Shown: positions 35,560 to 47,044, numbered from the stretch's first letter. The stretch is DNA of 64,000 nt from Ophthalmolycus amberensis (GCA_024529925.1 JAFEUB010001192.1:1-64000), one strand, 5' to 3'. Numbers and translations: made by a program. The notes: generated by a model from the letters alone, not told the origin.

Positions 35560-37645
35560 CACTTACACGGAAACGTTTACTCGATTATGGTCCATAAATG
35601 TGCTCAACACACGTCGATCACTCGCTTCCTCTGTGTTGTTGTCGTGGGGGCTGATGAATGTAACGTTAGCTCCGCCATTGGGGTATTCCTTCATGAGATA
35701 CGACATCAGGGGATAAGCTGGGTCACCCAGCAGAAAAACAGGGACATCATCTTCGCCCTCTATCAATTCTTTAGGGCATTTGCTCCATCTTTTAGGGCAC
35801 AACATCATGCAACAGGTCCGACTCGCTAGCTTCTAAGCTCATTTTAACATTACCGCCAATGGGGAAATGCTAACCGCGAATATAATATATCTTCGTACAT
35901 ATTTTCATGCTCCATAAAGAAAGACTTAAGGTGCGTTCACACCGGACGCGTCGATTTTTTGACGCGCGTCGAGATTACATACAAAGTCTATGCACAGACG
36001 CGATGAGACTGTCCCGCCGCGATTTTGCGATGGCGCGGTACCGCGTCGCAAAATCGCCAACGCGTGAGTTGAAATTTTTCAATTTCTGCGACATAATCGC
36101 GTGACGCTGTGGCGCGATAGCCTGTCAGCGTTGAGTTGCTCCCCCTGTCATCACTGACTTCCTGCCGCTGTTGAATCAGGAAATAAATACTGTAGCCGTC
36201 TGTGTTCACCCAGAGCTCTACGATACCTCATATCAATAGAGACCGGACCAAACTATGCGTATACATGCGTGTGTGTAAACCATATGGTACAAACAATGAA
36301 TAGATGCTGCTGTATTTACGTCTACGTGACGTTATTGAGTGCTGGTGGAGCTGCTACGATGTTAGCATAGCCTAGCACCGATCCATCAGAGCTCCATTGA
36401 GAAGACAAGTAGCCTACAAATCGGGATCATTACGTAGTTATTTCGGAGTCCCTTTTTGTCGGAGAAGACAAGTACAAATCGGCATCATTACGTAGTTATT
36501 TCGGAGTCCCTTTTTGTCGGAGAAGACAAGTACAAATCGGCATCATTACGTAGTTATTTCTGAGTCCCTTTTTGTCGGTTTATTGCCGTTGAATCACAGC
36601 CGAATCAGTTTATTTAGGGTTCCTACAGCTGTAGTAAACAGCGACCGGTGGCTTGCTAGACACAGTGAATACAGCTCGATAAAATCCACCGAGCTCCTCT
36701 GAACAATATTATGAACCAGACATGACGGCGTTTAGTTTCCCGGGATATCTGTGACTTCCACAACACCTAGAAATATAGGTTATTTTTTCCATGGTTAATG
36801 GCGGACAGTTGAACGGATCCAGGTCTATAAACCACGACCCCTCTCCGGCGATTTTGCGGCGTTTGGTGTGAACACGACCGGCGGCGCGTTGGACGCGTTT
36901 TTGCGGCGCGTCAAAAAATCAACGCGTTTGGTGTGAACGCACCTTAAGGTCTCTCAAGGCTACCAAACGGAAGTAGTAAAACGAATCAGCGTCGATGACT
37001 CGTCTCTCACTCGTTTCCTCTGTGTTGTCTGTTTGTAGCTGTAGCTCTGAATAGCATTTATTGCTAACTGTAGCTTCAGACAGCCGCTCCGTGGGGGCTG
37101 ATCGCCGATGGTCAAGCAGCTCGCTAATCGCTAGAATAACAGCTGCTTCCTCCACATAAATGCAGACTTTTTACTGCACAACAGCTGCTAGTACGCAACA
37201 GGTAATACAGCGTGCACAAAACCGGCGCTCCATGTACGGCTGATAGCGTCTCTGGACTCGGGAATGGTCGCTCATCGCTCGAAGAATAGCTCGCCTCCTC
37301 CGCCTGTAGGCAATAGCAGCATTGTAAAATGACGCATTTAACTCCACAATAGCTGCTAGTACAGACAACACAGCAAGCAAGGCTTGCCATTCGTTATCCA
37401 TGTTGAAATGAATCGCTGCTGGTCGCCCGGCTGTTTGTTTTCTTCCGGGTCACGTGATAGTGGGTGTGGGCTCATTTTTTCTAACAGACATCCGTATCCG
37501 ACATCTACACTCAACCAAAACCCCGGAGTTTTCAAATACCTCCAACCACGGCGGAGTTTTCAGGTTCCTCCGTTTAGGGTGCTCCAAAACTCCGGCGTGG
37601 TGTGGCTGCTCAGTGTAAACGTAGCAAAACGGGACTAGTGTAGAT
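35560..37645 (-). mobile_element. PIF/Harbinger autonomous-type element, decayed
   Basis: The minus strand carries VPVFLLGDPAYPLMSYLMKE (35690-35808), the DDE-nuclease signature of HARBI1-like transposases. Further upstream lies MDNEWQALLAVLSVLAAIVE with an RRRRR stretch (37171-37401), resembling the N-terminal part of such ORFs. The middle is missing. The segment 35816-37020 matches the left end of the element at 45361-46393 and is interrupted by a MITE. Boundaries are approximate. Confidence 0.6.
35929..36944. mobile_element. PIF/Harbinger-type MITE, copy 2
   Basis: This is the same family as 16161-17227 but inverted. The ends are GGTGCGTTCACACC and its complement, flanked by TTAA-like sequence. 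A paralogous unoccupied site, GACTAAGGTCTC, is at about 45483-45494, so a TAA target is again implied. It contains a local tandem duplication of about 60 bp (three copies of CGGAGTCCCTTTTTGTCGG-type sequence, 36420-36580). Confidence 0.8.
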
Positions 37646-37649
37646 ATGG

Positions 37650-40645
37650 CCTTAGACTTGCATCTTCAGCATTTCAACCATGTAACGTAATGTGATCAAT
37701 ACACCACATTATTCCCCCTTTTAACTGAGAACAACTTAAACATTCTCAGTTTCCTGATACTTTTAACAATAATATATGGCCTAAGTTAAACACAATATTT
37801 TACATCATCCGACATTCCCTTATGTATGAGGTATGTATTTTCAGGTTGTCTGTCTAAGTATAAGCTAAAGATACAGTCCGCTGTAGGAGTATACAGTCTT
37901 ATGGCATATATCGCTTTGGCAGTTTAGTCATTCGGTTTGAGTGCCTCAGAACCACTGGTTCGGGCTCCAGAAGCTCGGGTGTCTGCATGTTAGCGTCGAC
38001 AACTTCCTGAGAACTGCTGCAGTCTTCACCATCACCCAGTTCAGCCTGTGATTCAGTGACATCAATATCAGGTTGAGCAATAGCTCGAGCTCGCAGCTGG
38101 TCTCCATGACGTCTGTGTACTGTGTCGGAGTCCCGCTCTCTGACTTCATATGAAACAGGGCCTGTCTGTCTCACAATCAATCCTGGAATCCACTTGTGAC
38201 TCCCCGCCACAGTGCTGCGCAGATAAGCGGCGTTGTCCGCATGAAAGAAACGGTCTGCAGCAGTGCGGTCATGGTGTTCTTTTTGCTGATACTGTTTCTT
38301 GCGTACTGTCTCCTTGGTACAAGGCTTTAGGAAATCCAACCTTGTCCGGATATGTCTGTGAAGAAACAGATCAGCCGGGGACTGTCCAGTAGTGCAGTTA
38401 GGCGTAGTCAGATATTGTAGCAGGAACAGTGAGATCTTGTCCTCAATGGTCAGTGAAGCAAGCTTTTTCATACCCGTCTTGAACGTCTGAACATATCTCT
38501 CTGCCAGACCATTTGTTGCTGGATGTCCAGGTATACTTGTGGTGTGCAGAATCCCATTCTGCTTGGCAAAAGTCTGGAACTCGTCTGATGTGAATGTCGT
38601 CGCATTGTCTGTCACAATTTGTTCAGGGAGACCGTAAGAGGCAAACAGTCTCCTGAGCCTGGTGATTGTTGCTTGAGAGGTGATCTGTGACATACGAAAC
38701 ACTTCCAACCATGAACATGTGGTTCAGGAACGGTCCAGCAAAGTCTATGTGTAGTCTCTTCCAGGACTCACCCGGGAACTCCCAGGGGTGTAGTGGAACC
38801 TGGCGTGGCATCTTTTGATCCAACTGGCATGTCTCACATTCCTTGCAAATCTGTTCCACTTCCAAGTCAAGGTTCGGCCACCATACATATTTGCGAGCTA
38901 AGGCCTTTGTTTTCACTATGCCTTGGTGCCCAGAGTGAATCTCTTTTAAGACAGCTCTTCTCATCTTGGAGGGTACAATGACTCTGGTCCCCCATAGGAC
39001 ACAACCTTGCTCTGTGGACAACTCATTTCTCTTTGAGAAAAACACCTTTAGGTTTTCCTCTACCTGAATGGGCCAGCCTTCCATGACATACTTATACACT
39101 CGTGACAACGCACTGTCAGTGCGTGTCGTCCTTGCAATCTGTGTTGCGTTGAGTGGTGCTTCTTGTATATGCTCCGCCAGCAGTGAGTGGACTAGAGCTG
39201 AAGTCACAGCTGTTCCTGTGTCGCTGGTCTCCGGCAAGGGACAGCGGGAGAGTCCATCAGCATTACTGTGCTCTTCTGATTTGCGATAGACAATGTGGTA
39301 GTCATACGCTGACAATATAATCGCCCACCTCTGAATGCGTGCTGCGGCCAGTGTAGGCAGGCTCTTGTGCTCACCAAACAGTATCAGAAGTGGTTTATGG
39401 TCAGTTAAGTTAAAATGTCTACCCCACAAGTACTGGTGGAATTTCTTTACGCCATATATCAGTCAAAGAGCTTCTTTCTCGATTTGAGAATATTTTTTCT
39501 CCGCTGGAGACAGTGTACGGGAATGCGACCTCCATTATAAGCTTTAAGCTTAACTTCTCTGCAGTGGTAAGTGTGAGAATTTCTCCCTGCATGTACCCCG
39601 TGAAATGATACTCCTTGCAGCCCCAGTATCTATTTCCATCTCTAACCTCACCTCAGCTACTGTGAATATTTCTTTATACAGGTCAGCATCTTCACTTGTG
39701 ACAGTCAAAATTGTGAACACACCCAATTCAGCATCTTCTTCAGCTTCCACATATTTTGTGTGTTTCTTTCCTCTGCCCCATGAATGCCTTTCACTCTCTG
39801 CCTGTGCCTTGGACCGACATGCCTTTTTAATATGCCCAGTCTTGCCACAGTTATGGCATTTAGTCTCTTTAAAACGGCACTCATCTGGCTCGTGATTCTT
39901 TCCATTGCACCTGTAACAGTTCCTTGTCCGCTGTGGCCTCACCTTGTGAATGCTTGCCGCCCCGACACTTTCACTTTCCATCCCTCGCAACTGACGTGCG
40001 TCTCTGTCGGCAGTCTCCATGTTGAGCGCGATCTCAAAAGACTTTGCAGAAGCAAGATCATTTTCCGAAAGTAGTCTCCTCTGGCAACCCTCGTTTCTTA
40101 TTCCACTGACGATCTCGCAGTGATGCGTCCAAGTTGGCGCCGAACTCAGTTAGATGCGCATTGTTTCAACTCTGCTACATACTGAGCCACCGGCTGGTTA
40201 GCTTTTTGGTTACACCGGTTAAAGCGAAACCTTTCAGCAACTAATAAGGGCTTGGGCTCATAATGTTCCTTTAGAACGGCCACTATTTCGTAAAACGTCT
40301 TATCTTTTGGCTTCCTGGGCTGCACCAGATTTCTCAAAAGCCCATAAGTAGCCGCACCCATTACACTGAGAAGCGTAGCTACTTGCTTATCTTCGGCTAC
40401 GTCGTTAGCTGCGAAGAATTGTTCCATCCGTTCAATGTACGCGGACCATTGTTCATTTTCTGGCTTGAATTCGTCAATTCTCCCAAACAGGGCCATCATA
40501 CTCACTAGTACTGACACCGAGTGTCTCTCCTACCCTGCGAGAACGTAGTTTTATCCTCGTCGCCAATTTCTGTGATGTATTCTCGAGGCGGACACACACG
40601 TAGCGTTGTTACTTTTATTTTTAATGCTGAAGATGCAAGTCTAAA
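37650..40645 (-). mobile_element. Ty3/Gypsy retrotransposon, truncated and inactive
   Basis: In minus-strand order this contains: a partial 5' LTR (40574-40645); a primer-site-like TGGCGACGAGGAT just inside it; gag (40517-40146, FKPENEQWSAYIERMEQFF); two zinc knuckles (CYRCNGKNHEPDEC, CHNCGKTGHIKKAC) and the start of protease (EIDTGAARS, 40020-39550); RNase H (HFNLTDHKPLL); an HHCC zinc and integrase core (HIDFAGPF, VTDNATTF, 39429-37899); a polypurine tract (AAAAGGGGGAATAA at 37709-37724); and a partial 3' LTR (37708 leftwards) starting TGTGGTG. Reverse transcriptase is almost entirely deleted. An in-frame stop precedes RNase H and a frameshift lies in integrase near 38710. There is no envelope gene. 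It lies in acaa1 intron 1. Confidence 0.88.
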
Positions 40646-40649
40646 CTAA

Positions 40650-41240
40650 ATCTGGTGACAAAAGGTTAACATATACCTTAGACAAGAGCACTGCAATGTC
40701 TGCTTTTCGCTGTGGTGCTGCAGTCTCTGTGTAGGTGCGACTGGTGTTGATGAGTAAGGACTACCTGAGGTTGAACGTGATGTCCAATGAGCTAGTGAAA
40801 AACAACGCTGAGTGCCTGCACATGGTCAGGGCAGTCATCGAAATCCTAAGTCCCATCATGAGGTTCAGACCCTCTGCGCATCTCAGCAACCCTCTCGCCC
40901 GCCCTCGCCTGCCTAACGGCATCCTGTTGGCCATTGGGGGCTGGAGCGGCACCGATCCAACGAACAGCATCGAGTCGTACGACGTCAGCACCGACCTCTG
41001 GATGCAGGTGACAGACCAAGACGTGGGTCCTCGCGCCTACCACGGCACCGCCGTCCTCAACGGGAGCATCTACTGCGTCGGCGGCTTCAACGGGGTCGAG
41101 CGTTTCAACAGCGTGCGCAGGTTCGACGTGAGCATGCGCACCTGGCACGGGGGGCCACCCATGTACCACCGCTGATGCTACGTGAGCGTCGCTGTGCTGG
41201 GCGAGTGCATCTACGTCACGGGAGGTTTTGACGGGCAGCG
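40650..41240 (+). repeat. Right arm of the 590-bp inverted repeat
   Basis: This is the complement of 34938-35528. It begins at ATCTGGTGACAAAAGG, five bases after the Gypsy LTR fragment, so the element lies flush against the arm. Confidence 0.85.
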
Positions 41241-41400
41241 CGCTACAGGCCCGAGACCAGCCAGTGGAGTCTCATCGCGCCGATGCACGAGCATAGGGGG
41301 CATGCTGTCTGCGGACTCAAGACTCGTCAGAACACTCCTGAACAGTGCCGTGGTGCCATCATCCACCAGACAAGACGTAAAAGACTAAATAAGGAAATAA
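40735..41400 (+). pseudogene. klhl10-like Kelch exon, direct copy
   Basis: After a CTGTGTAG acceptor it reads VRLVLMSKDYLRLNVMSNEL and then Kelch motifs LLAIGGWSGTDPTNSIESYD and GSIYCVGGFNGVERF. A TGA at 41173 interrupts YHR-CYVSVAVLGECIYVTGG. After GGFDG a small deletion shifts the frame, with PETSQWSLIAPMHEHR readable in another frame. It then ends without the remaining Kelch blades. An AATAAA near 41395 follows. It is a pseudogene, better preserved at its start than the inverted copy. Confidence 0.75.
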
Positions 41401-41886
41401 ATGTTTATTGTGCATTGAACTGTTGTTCCTCCAGAGATTTTCTTTTCAACTTCTCAGTTTGTGCAACTTCTAAGTTTTATGTTCTGTGAGGGGGGTGCTG
41501 TGTTCCACCTGCAGACACACACGGGTTGATCCAGAGTGCATCAGTGCAACATTAACGCCTTAATACGACAAATACGAATTGCTGTGTTTCATGCGTTCAG
41601 GTTTTCACATCGGCCACCGTATTTCTCCTACTCGCTTGGCACAGCTTGAAAAAGTTTAGCTGGTTGTAATCTGCATCCTCCCCGCTAGATGCCGGCAAAT
41701 CTACCAAATGCACAGAGTACCTTTCAATACATTGTATTCATATTTGAAATCACCTTGTTCTGAGAAGTCAAAAAATTGCCTTTCTGCAGTGTAATCAAAA
41801 ACAAAATTGGTGTGACAGTATATCTAATATCAGTTGTCACATCATTTCAATACTCTTTTGTAGTACTCATTGGGTAAAGTATAAAG
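41401..41886. other. Unrecognised sequence
   Basis: No coding or repeat structure was recognised between the klhl10-like fragment and the next transposon copy. Confidence 0.4.
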
Positions 41887-42716
41887 CAGGGGTATTCAAC
41901 TAAATTTCCAAAAGGTCCAGATTGAGAAAATCTCCTCGGACAAAAACATTACAATAATATCTAACTCGCGCTATTTACTGCCATATATATATGTCAATAT
42001 ATTCAAGAAGCCCAATAGTCGTAACAACGTCTCTGTGTAGTCAACTGTCAAATCAAATAAAGTACACATCAATTATATTTTAACAAATTATTATTCTCAG
42101 TTTTCAAATTCAACTGGATGGATTATAAATAATACATAGAAATACATAAATAACTGTTCTTCTCATTTAAAGTGAAATAAGGTCTGGATTAAAGGATATG
42201 AATATGTGTTTGACTCCGTAAGTGTGTGTCGATGTGTGAATGAATGGCTTCATGCATGGATGCATGCATGTACAGCACTGCAAACTTCAACGTCAATAAT
42301 AAACACATAGTTGAATCAACACCTCTGTGAAAGTTTTTTTACAAAAACTAAACATTCATATCTGAGCTGTTGTCGTGGATTGTATTAGATTATATAGTAC
42401 CTAACAAAGTGACCAAGGAGTTTAAACTAACAGTAAAATGACTGAGTTGCTTATTTTACTGGTGGACATCTGTAATACATGTAAAACATATGTAAAACAT
42501 AATGTGCACCATTCAGTGAAATGGCTTCTGTCAAAAGCAAAATGACACTGTTTACAGTGTGCATTATATGCAAAACATAGCAACATTCATCATGTTTTTG
42601 CCACTTTGGTGAAACACCACTGTCAGATTGATGTAGGCTACATGTAAAACACAAAAAGAAAACTAAGTTACAGCAATAAATACTGCATAACTTTATGCTT
42701 GTATGACAATCGCATG
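41887..42716 (+). mobile_element. CAGGGGTATTCAAC repeat, copy 2
   Basis: This matches 32347-33215. Its right end (GCATGGTCT) abuts the splice-donor minisatellite. In copy 1 the exon fragment instead abuts the left end, so the two copies bracket a roughly 10-kb block. Confidence 0.6.
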
Positions 42717-42720
42717 GTCT

Positions 42721-43060
42721 AGTTACCTTAAACGCTCCTCTCTTAAAGTTACCTTAAACGCTCCTCTCTTAAGTTACCTTAAACGCTCCTCTCTTAAAGT
42801 TACCTTAAACGCTCCTCTCTTAAAGTTACCTTAAACGCTCCTCTCTTAAAGTTACCTTAAACGCTCCTCTTAAAGTTACCTTAAACGCTCCTCTCTTAAA
42901 GTTACCTTAAACGCTCCTCTCTTAAAGTTACCTTAAACGCTCCTCTCTTAAAGTTACCTTAAACGCTCCTCTCTTAAAGTTACCTTAAACGCTCCTCTCT
43001 TAAAGTTACCTTAAACGCTCCTCTCTTAAAGTTACCTTTAACGCTCCTCTCTTCGCTTTC
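42721..43060 (-). repeat. 26-bp minisatellite of the acaa1 exon 1 splice donor (13 units)
   Basis: The 26-bp unit recurs 13 times. Two units are 24 bp. On the minus strand each unit contains GAGCGTTTAAG followed by GTAACTTT, the last codons of acaa1 exon 1 and its 5' splice site. The unit nearest exon 1 has TTAAAG instead of TTTAAG. Confidence 0.93.
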
Positions 43061-43389
43061 CCGACAGCCGTCCTGCGTCCGTGCACCACCACCACGTCCT
43101 CCGGACTGCTGCTCCCCGCAGATCTGCACTCCGACAAGTGGCCCGAGATGATTTTTATTCTGTGCATGTCGACACTAAAATAAAACTAGAGTTTAATCTG
43201 CGACGTTAACGCGGCTGCAAACGGCCTGTTTAGTTTGTACTTCGCTCTCAGCTGTCAACTGGCAGGATGGAAAGCGCGGAGGGACAAACTGCAGCAACTC
43301 GAGTCCGAGCGGTTTTTATCTGCGTTGTGTCCGACTGAAACATTTCCGGTTCCGGTTTACTTCCCTAGATGTATTTGATGCAACATTAG

Positions 43390-44545
43390 TAATACTACGA
43401 AGAAATACGCTGTAGTACTGCAGTGTAGAAATACACGGTTACAAGTCCTGCATTCAACATTTTTACTGAAGTAGACTAAATGTACAAAAAGCATGAGCAT
43501 CAAAATGTGCTTAAACTATAAAGAGTAAAAGTACTCATTGATGTAACATTAGTAATTGTAGTGACCGTTGCTTCCCAATAAAAAAAGTCACTACGGTTGC
43601 TGTAATGCTTGTTCTGACGCGTGCCATAAATAACAAAGTCCAGTTTCGAATATAGGCATTTTATTTCTCACATAATCAGAGTTCACCACTTTCTCTTCAG
43701 TTATCCATTTTCTCCTCATACCAATAAATCATAATATTTGCATTCGTTAAATCTCCACGGCCAAAAACTGTTTGCTTCCACCTATGAGCAAAAACCTGTG
43801 TCCAATAACCCCTCTGATTATATTACCTGTGACTGAATCACACCGGCACTACGCCCCCATGTGGTGGGAGGTTGTACATAAACAAAAACAACAAAATGGC
43901 TCTTACAGTAATACTTCAATAATACCAATAATACCACACTGTAAAAAGACTCTGTTACATGTAAAAGTCCTGCATTGTGTTATTTAAGAAAAAGTATGTA
44001 AGTATAATCAGGAAAATGTACTTAAAAATATTATAAGTATAAAAATGTCCCCTGTGACAGCTATACTATCATATATCATATCATTTGATCATTATCACTC
44101 ATGCATAAAATTAAAAGCAGGATGTGACTGTTGAGGTGATCATTTGAACCATTACTTCATGATTATTTTCATTGTGGACTAATCTGCTCATCATTTTCTC
44201 CATTAATTGATTGATTGTTTGGTTTGTAAAGAAAGTGAACACAATGCCGTCACAATAACTCAGAGCCCAACGTGACACCTTCACAATGTTTATTTTGTCA
44301 AAACAAAGTTATATTTTACAAATCAGTTTCTGTCAAATTGACTCAAGGACTAATGGTTTGAGTTGAGTCGTATAAACTGTATTCTTCATGTTTTGTGTGA
44401 GGAAATCTTTATTTGTAAAGTAACTGACGCTGTCAAGACACACGTAGTGGAGTAGAAGTAGAAAGTAGCATGAAAAGAAAATACTCAGGTAAAGTAAGAG
44501 TACCTCATATTTGTACTTTAGTACTTGAGTGACTGTACGGAGATA
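43390..44545. mobile_element. AGTACTT-type MITE, disrupted by an LTR
   Basis: The flanks share CACTGTAGAAATAC-like, AAAAGTCCTGCATT and AGTACTTGAG words with the element at 30503-31012. A 351-bp LTR is inserted at 43557. The boundaries are approximate. Confidence 0.5.
43557..43907. mobile_element. Solo LTR
   Basis: The 351 bp begin TGTAGTGACC and end GCTCTTACA (TG...CA). Each side has GTAAT (43552-43556 and 43908-43912), the 5-bp duplication made by an LTR-element integrase. AATAAA occurs near 43578. No internal coding region accompanies it, so it is most likely the remnant of recombination between two LTRs. Its family and strand are unknown. Confidence 0.8.
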
Positions 44546-45360
44546 CATTTTCACCTCTGCTTGGATGCGGGATGAACAGAACAAAACCACGTTTTACATC
44601 TCAACCTTTTATTTCCAAATTTGTCACAACAACACATTCATAAGGCCACCAGCTCACTGCACATTCTGGTTGGAATCAGATAACAGGAAACAAAGACATC
44701 CAAAAATATGTTTCTTCAATATAGAATCATATAAAACTGTTTTCCCTCAATTTTCAAAGAGAGCAGATGAAGAAGAAGAGGACACGAACACAGAAATATT
44801 TACACGACTGCAACATGAATGAAACACTAAGTCAGGATGCAGTACAAACATGTTGTTTTTCAAAATAAAAGCATAGAAGTTGTTGACTATCTGTTGGAAT
44901 GATGTCTGAGGAATACTGTTTGTTAAATACAACACAAACAAAAAGTGTAGTTACGGGTAAAATCCTTTCATATTATGTATGAAATGCTCCTTTAAAATGA
45001 CAAAAACAAAACTTTATCACTTTTTCAAAAGTGTTTCCAAGTCGAGAACGAACAGAAAGACGACTGATAACAAAACAAACAATAAATACTTTGTGAAGCA
45101 GCCGAGCAAAGAGAAGATTCCTGTTCCTGTAACTTTCCACGACTGATATCAGAAGAACCATGAAGATGGTTGGTACAAACATGTGAGACGGTGTAAACCT
45201 GGTACATGATGCCGTCAGGACGTGTGCTACACCACCCTGAAGGAAGGAGCGGATTCATGTTCACACCCGGTCCACTTGATGAGTACAGACCTCATGATGG
45301 TGAAGTGGGGACGGGCTCTTGTGTTGTGTTCAGTTGTCTTCTTCTCTGAACATCATAACA
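44546..45360 (-). other. Third fragment of tomm20 3' UTR-like sequence
   Basis: About 44990-45324 matches 24580-24925 nearly base for base. To its left (44600-44990) is sequence not in units 1 or 2, with TTTATT at 44608 that reads AATAAA on the minus strand. No tomm20 exon accompanies it. It could be the true distal 3' end of another tomm20 copy. Confidence 0.6.
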
Positions 45361-46393
45361 TGTCCGACTCGCTAGCTTCTAAGCTAATTTTAACATTACC
45401 GCCAATGGGGAACCGCGATTAGCATTAGCGAATATAATATATCTTCGTACATCTTTTCATGCAGACATACTTACATTACAGACTAAGGTCTCTCAAGGCT
45501 ACCAAACGGAAGAAGTAAAACGAAGCAGCGTGTCTTCTCATTAGAATCTAAAAGCAACGAGGCAATAACTGTTGCAATAACTGTTACTCGTAGCTCTGAA
45601 TAGCATTTACGGCTAACTGGCTTGGCCAGTTGCTGCTAGCACAACAGCTAACAGCTGTAGCTGTTCGCCATTTTTAGGCATTATTTCAAGTAATATTTTA
45701 GACACAAGTGCTTTTTTTCAGGCGAACCTGAAACTTTTTCAATTTGAGCTGTGCCATATGTGTATTTGTTATTAACCAGTAACATATACACAATTTTACA
45801 GATATCAGCACATCTCACAAGTGTTACCTGTATTATACAATCAAAAAATTATTAAAATAGACCTTGTAGTTGCAGAAATACACTCTCTTTAGTCTGGGTA
45901 TGCAATTTTCGAACAGAGGCCTAAAAATAGGGCTCGTGTTCAAGAGGTTTTAAACTTCATCTGCATGCTGGGAGCGACCCTCCTTCAATCACCATTATCC
46001 AATAAGGAGCCAGATAAAAGCCACCAGCTGATCACTGAAGTCCTCTTTACAATAAAAGTATATAGTGGGTGTTCTGCCCCCACATTTCTGTGTTGTAGAA
46101 TGTCATTGCCTTTTCATGCTCGTATTTGTCCCTCCTCTCTTGCCGTAGTTAGTACCTCGTTTTTAGATTCAAATGAAAGGACACACTGCACTAACGTTTC
46201 ACCTCTTCTGTTTGGTAGCCTTGAGAGACCTTAGTCTGTGAGTATTTTGTTATGAAGCATGAGAAGATATATTCTATTCTATTTGCTCTTTTAGTAGTCC
46301 AATAGCATTTGCGTTGTATTAACTGCCAATCGCGGTTAGCATTTCTGCATTAACGGTAATGTTAATATTAGCTTAGAAGCTAGCTAGTCGAAC
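45361..46393. mobile_element. Non-autonomous Harbinger-like element carrying a tomm20 intron segment
   Basis: The terminal inverted repeats are about 180 bp. The left begins GTCCGACTCGCTAGCTTC and the right ends with the complement of GTTCGACTAGCTAGCTTC. Both continue to GACTAAGGTCTCTCAAGGC. Between them, 45955-46078 matches 25925-26045, which is tomm20 intron 2 sequence in unit 1. No transposase is recognised. Confidence 0.7.
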
Positions 46394-47044
46394 ATTCTTT
46401 CATGTTGGCTATATGCTGGATTGTTGTTATGTATTCATGTATGTGTATATGGACAGTTTGTAAGGCCATACTTCATATTGTGTTTCCACAGTTAATTAAG
46501 TTTGTCAGAGTGGTAGACACACTGCAGTAAAGACAAGTCTCTGTGTTTCTCTCAAAGAAAAGTCAAAGTGACTTCATCAGGTCTTTCTCAACAACACAGC
46601 AGAGTCTCTTCCAAACACTGGTGAGTACAGCTGATCATATTTACACTTTCAACAACCAGGATGAACACAAAACTGGAACTTTACTCAGGCAGGAAGTTCC
46701 ACTCTTTTCACTTCATACTTGATCAATTGTTCACAATATAACTCTGTGTGTTTGTCCACAGTCCCACTATACAGTAACTCACTGTAACAGCTTTGAACAG
46801 TCTCAGGACTTTAGCAACTTGTAGCTGAATCTCTGTGGTTTGAACTTTAGTCTCACTGCTACTTTCCTGCTGTTATTACTGTTCACTGATCGCTTCCCTT
46901 ATTGCCTCTTGTTGTTTCACATTAAAAGTTTCCTACCAGTGAACCAGCGGGAGGCTCTTACTGTGAAGTACTACATGTACCTCTGAGGTGTAGTAAGCCC
47001 TAAGCTTTGCTGCTTGCTCTTGCCAGATATATCACATTCCCGTA
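46394..47044. other. Unrecognised sequence
   Basis: There is no clear gene. A GTGAGTACAG donor-like sequence at 46620 follows an open stretch, so a small exon cannot be excluded, but I do not recognise its product. Confidence 0.35.

Larger units (their letters stand above)
28265..43163 (-). pseudogene. acaa1: Peroxisomal 3-ketoacyl-CoA thiolase (acaa1), 5' half, decayed
   Basis: ACAA1 cleaves 3-ketoacyl-CoA in peroxisomal beta-oxidation. The minus-strand exons are: exon 1 about 43060-43163 (HRIKIISGHL, a PTS2-like N-terminus, then EDVVVVHGRRTAVGKAKRGA); exon 2 31139-31232 (TTPDELLSAVMTAVL); exon 3 about 30275-30350 (GNVLQPGAG then TVNRQCSSGLQALFNIAG); exon 4 28676-28718 (SIDLGLACG); exon 5 28500-28598 (VESMSLREVGDPGDLSSRM); and exon 6 28265-28346 (GITSENVAGRFGVSREKQDA). 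Phases at the joins agree. Exon 3 has lost about 55 bases between GAG and TVN, out of frame, in front of the active-site cysteine motif NRQCSSG. Exon 6 ends in a repeat right after SSQQK. The C-terminal thiolase domain is absent. Intron 1 is about 11.8 kb and full of other elements. I call it a pseudogene, unless the assembly is wrong. Confidence 0.8.

Noticed and set aside
42721..43060. CRISPR-like regular repeat
   Set aside because: The 26-bp units are head to tail without spacers in a vertebrate genome. It is a minisatellite.
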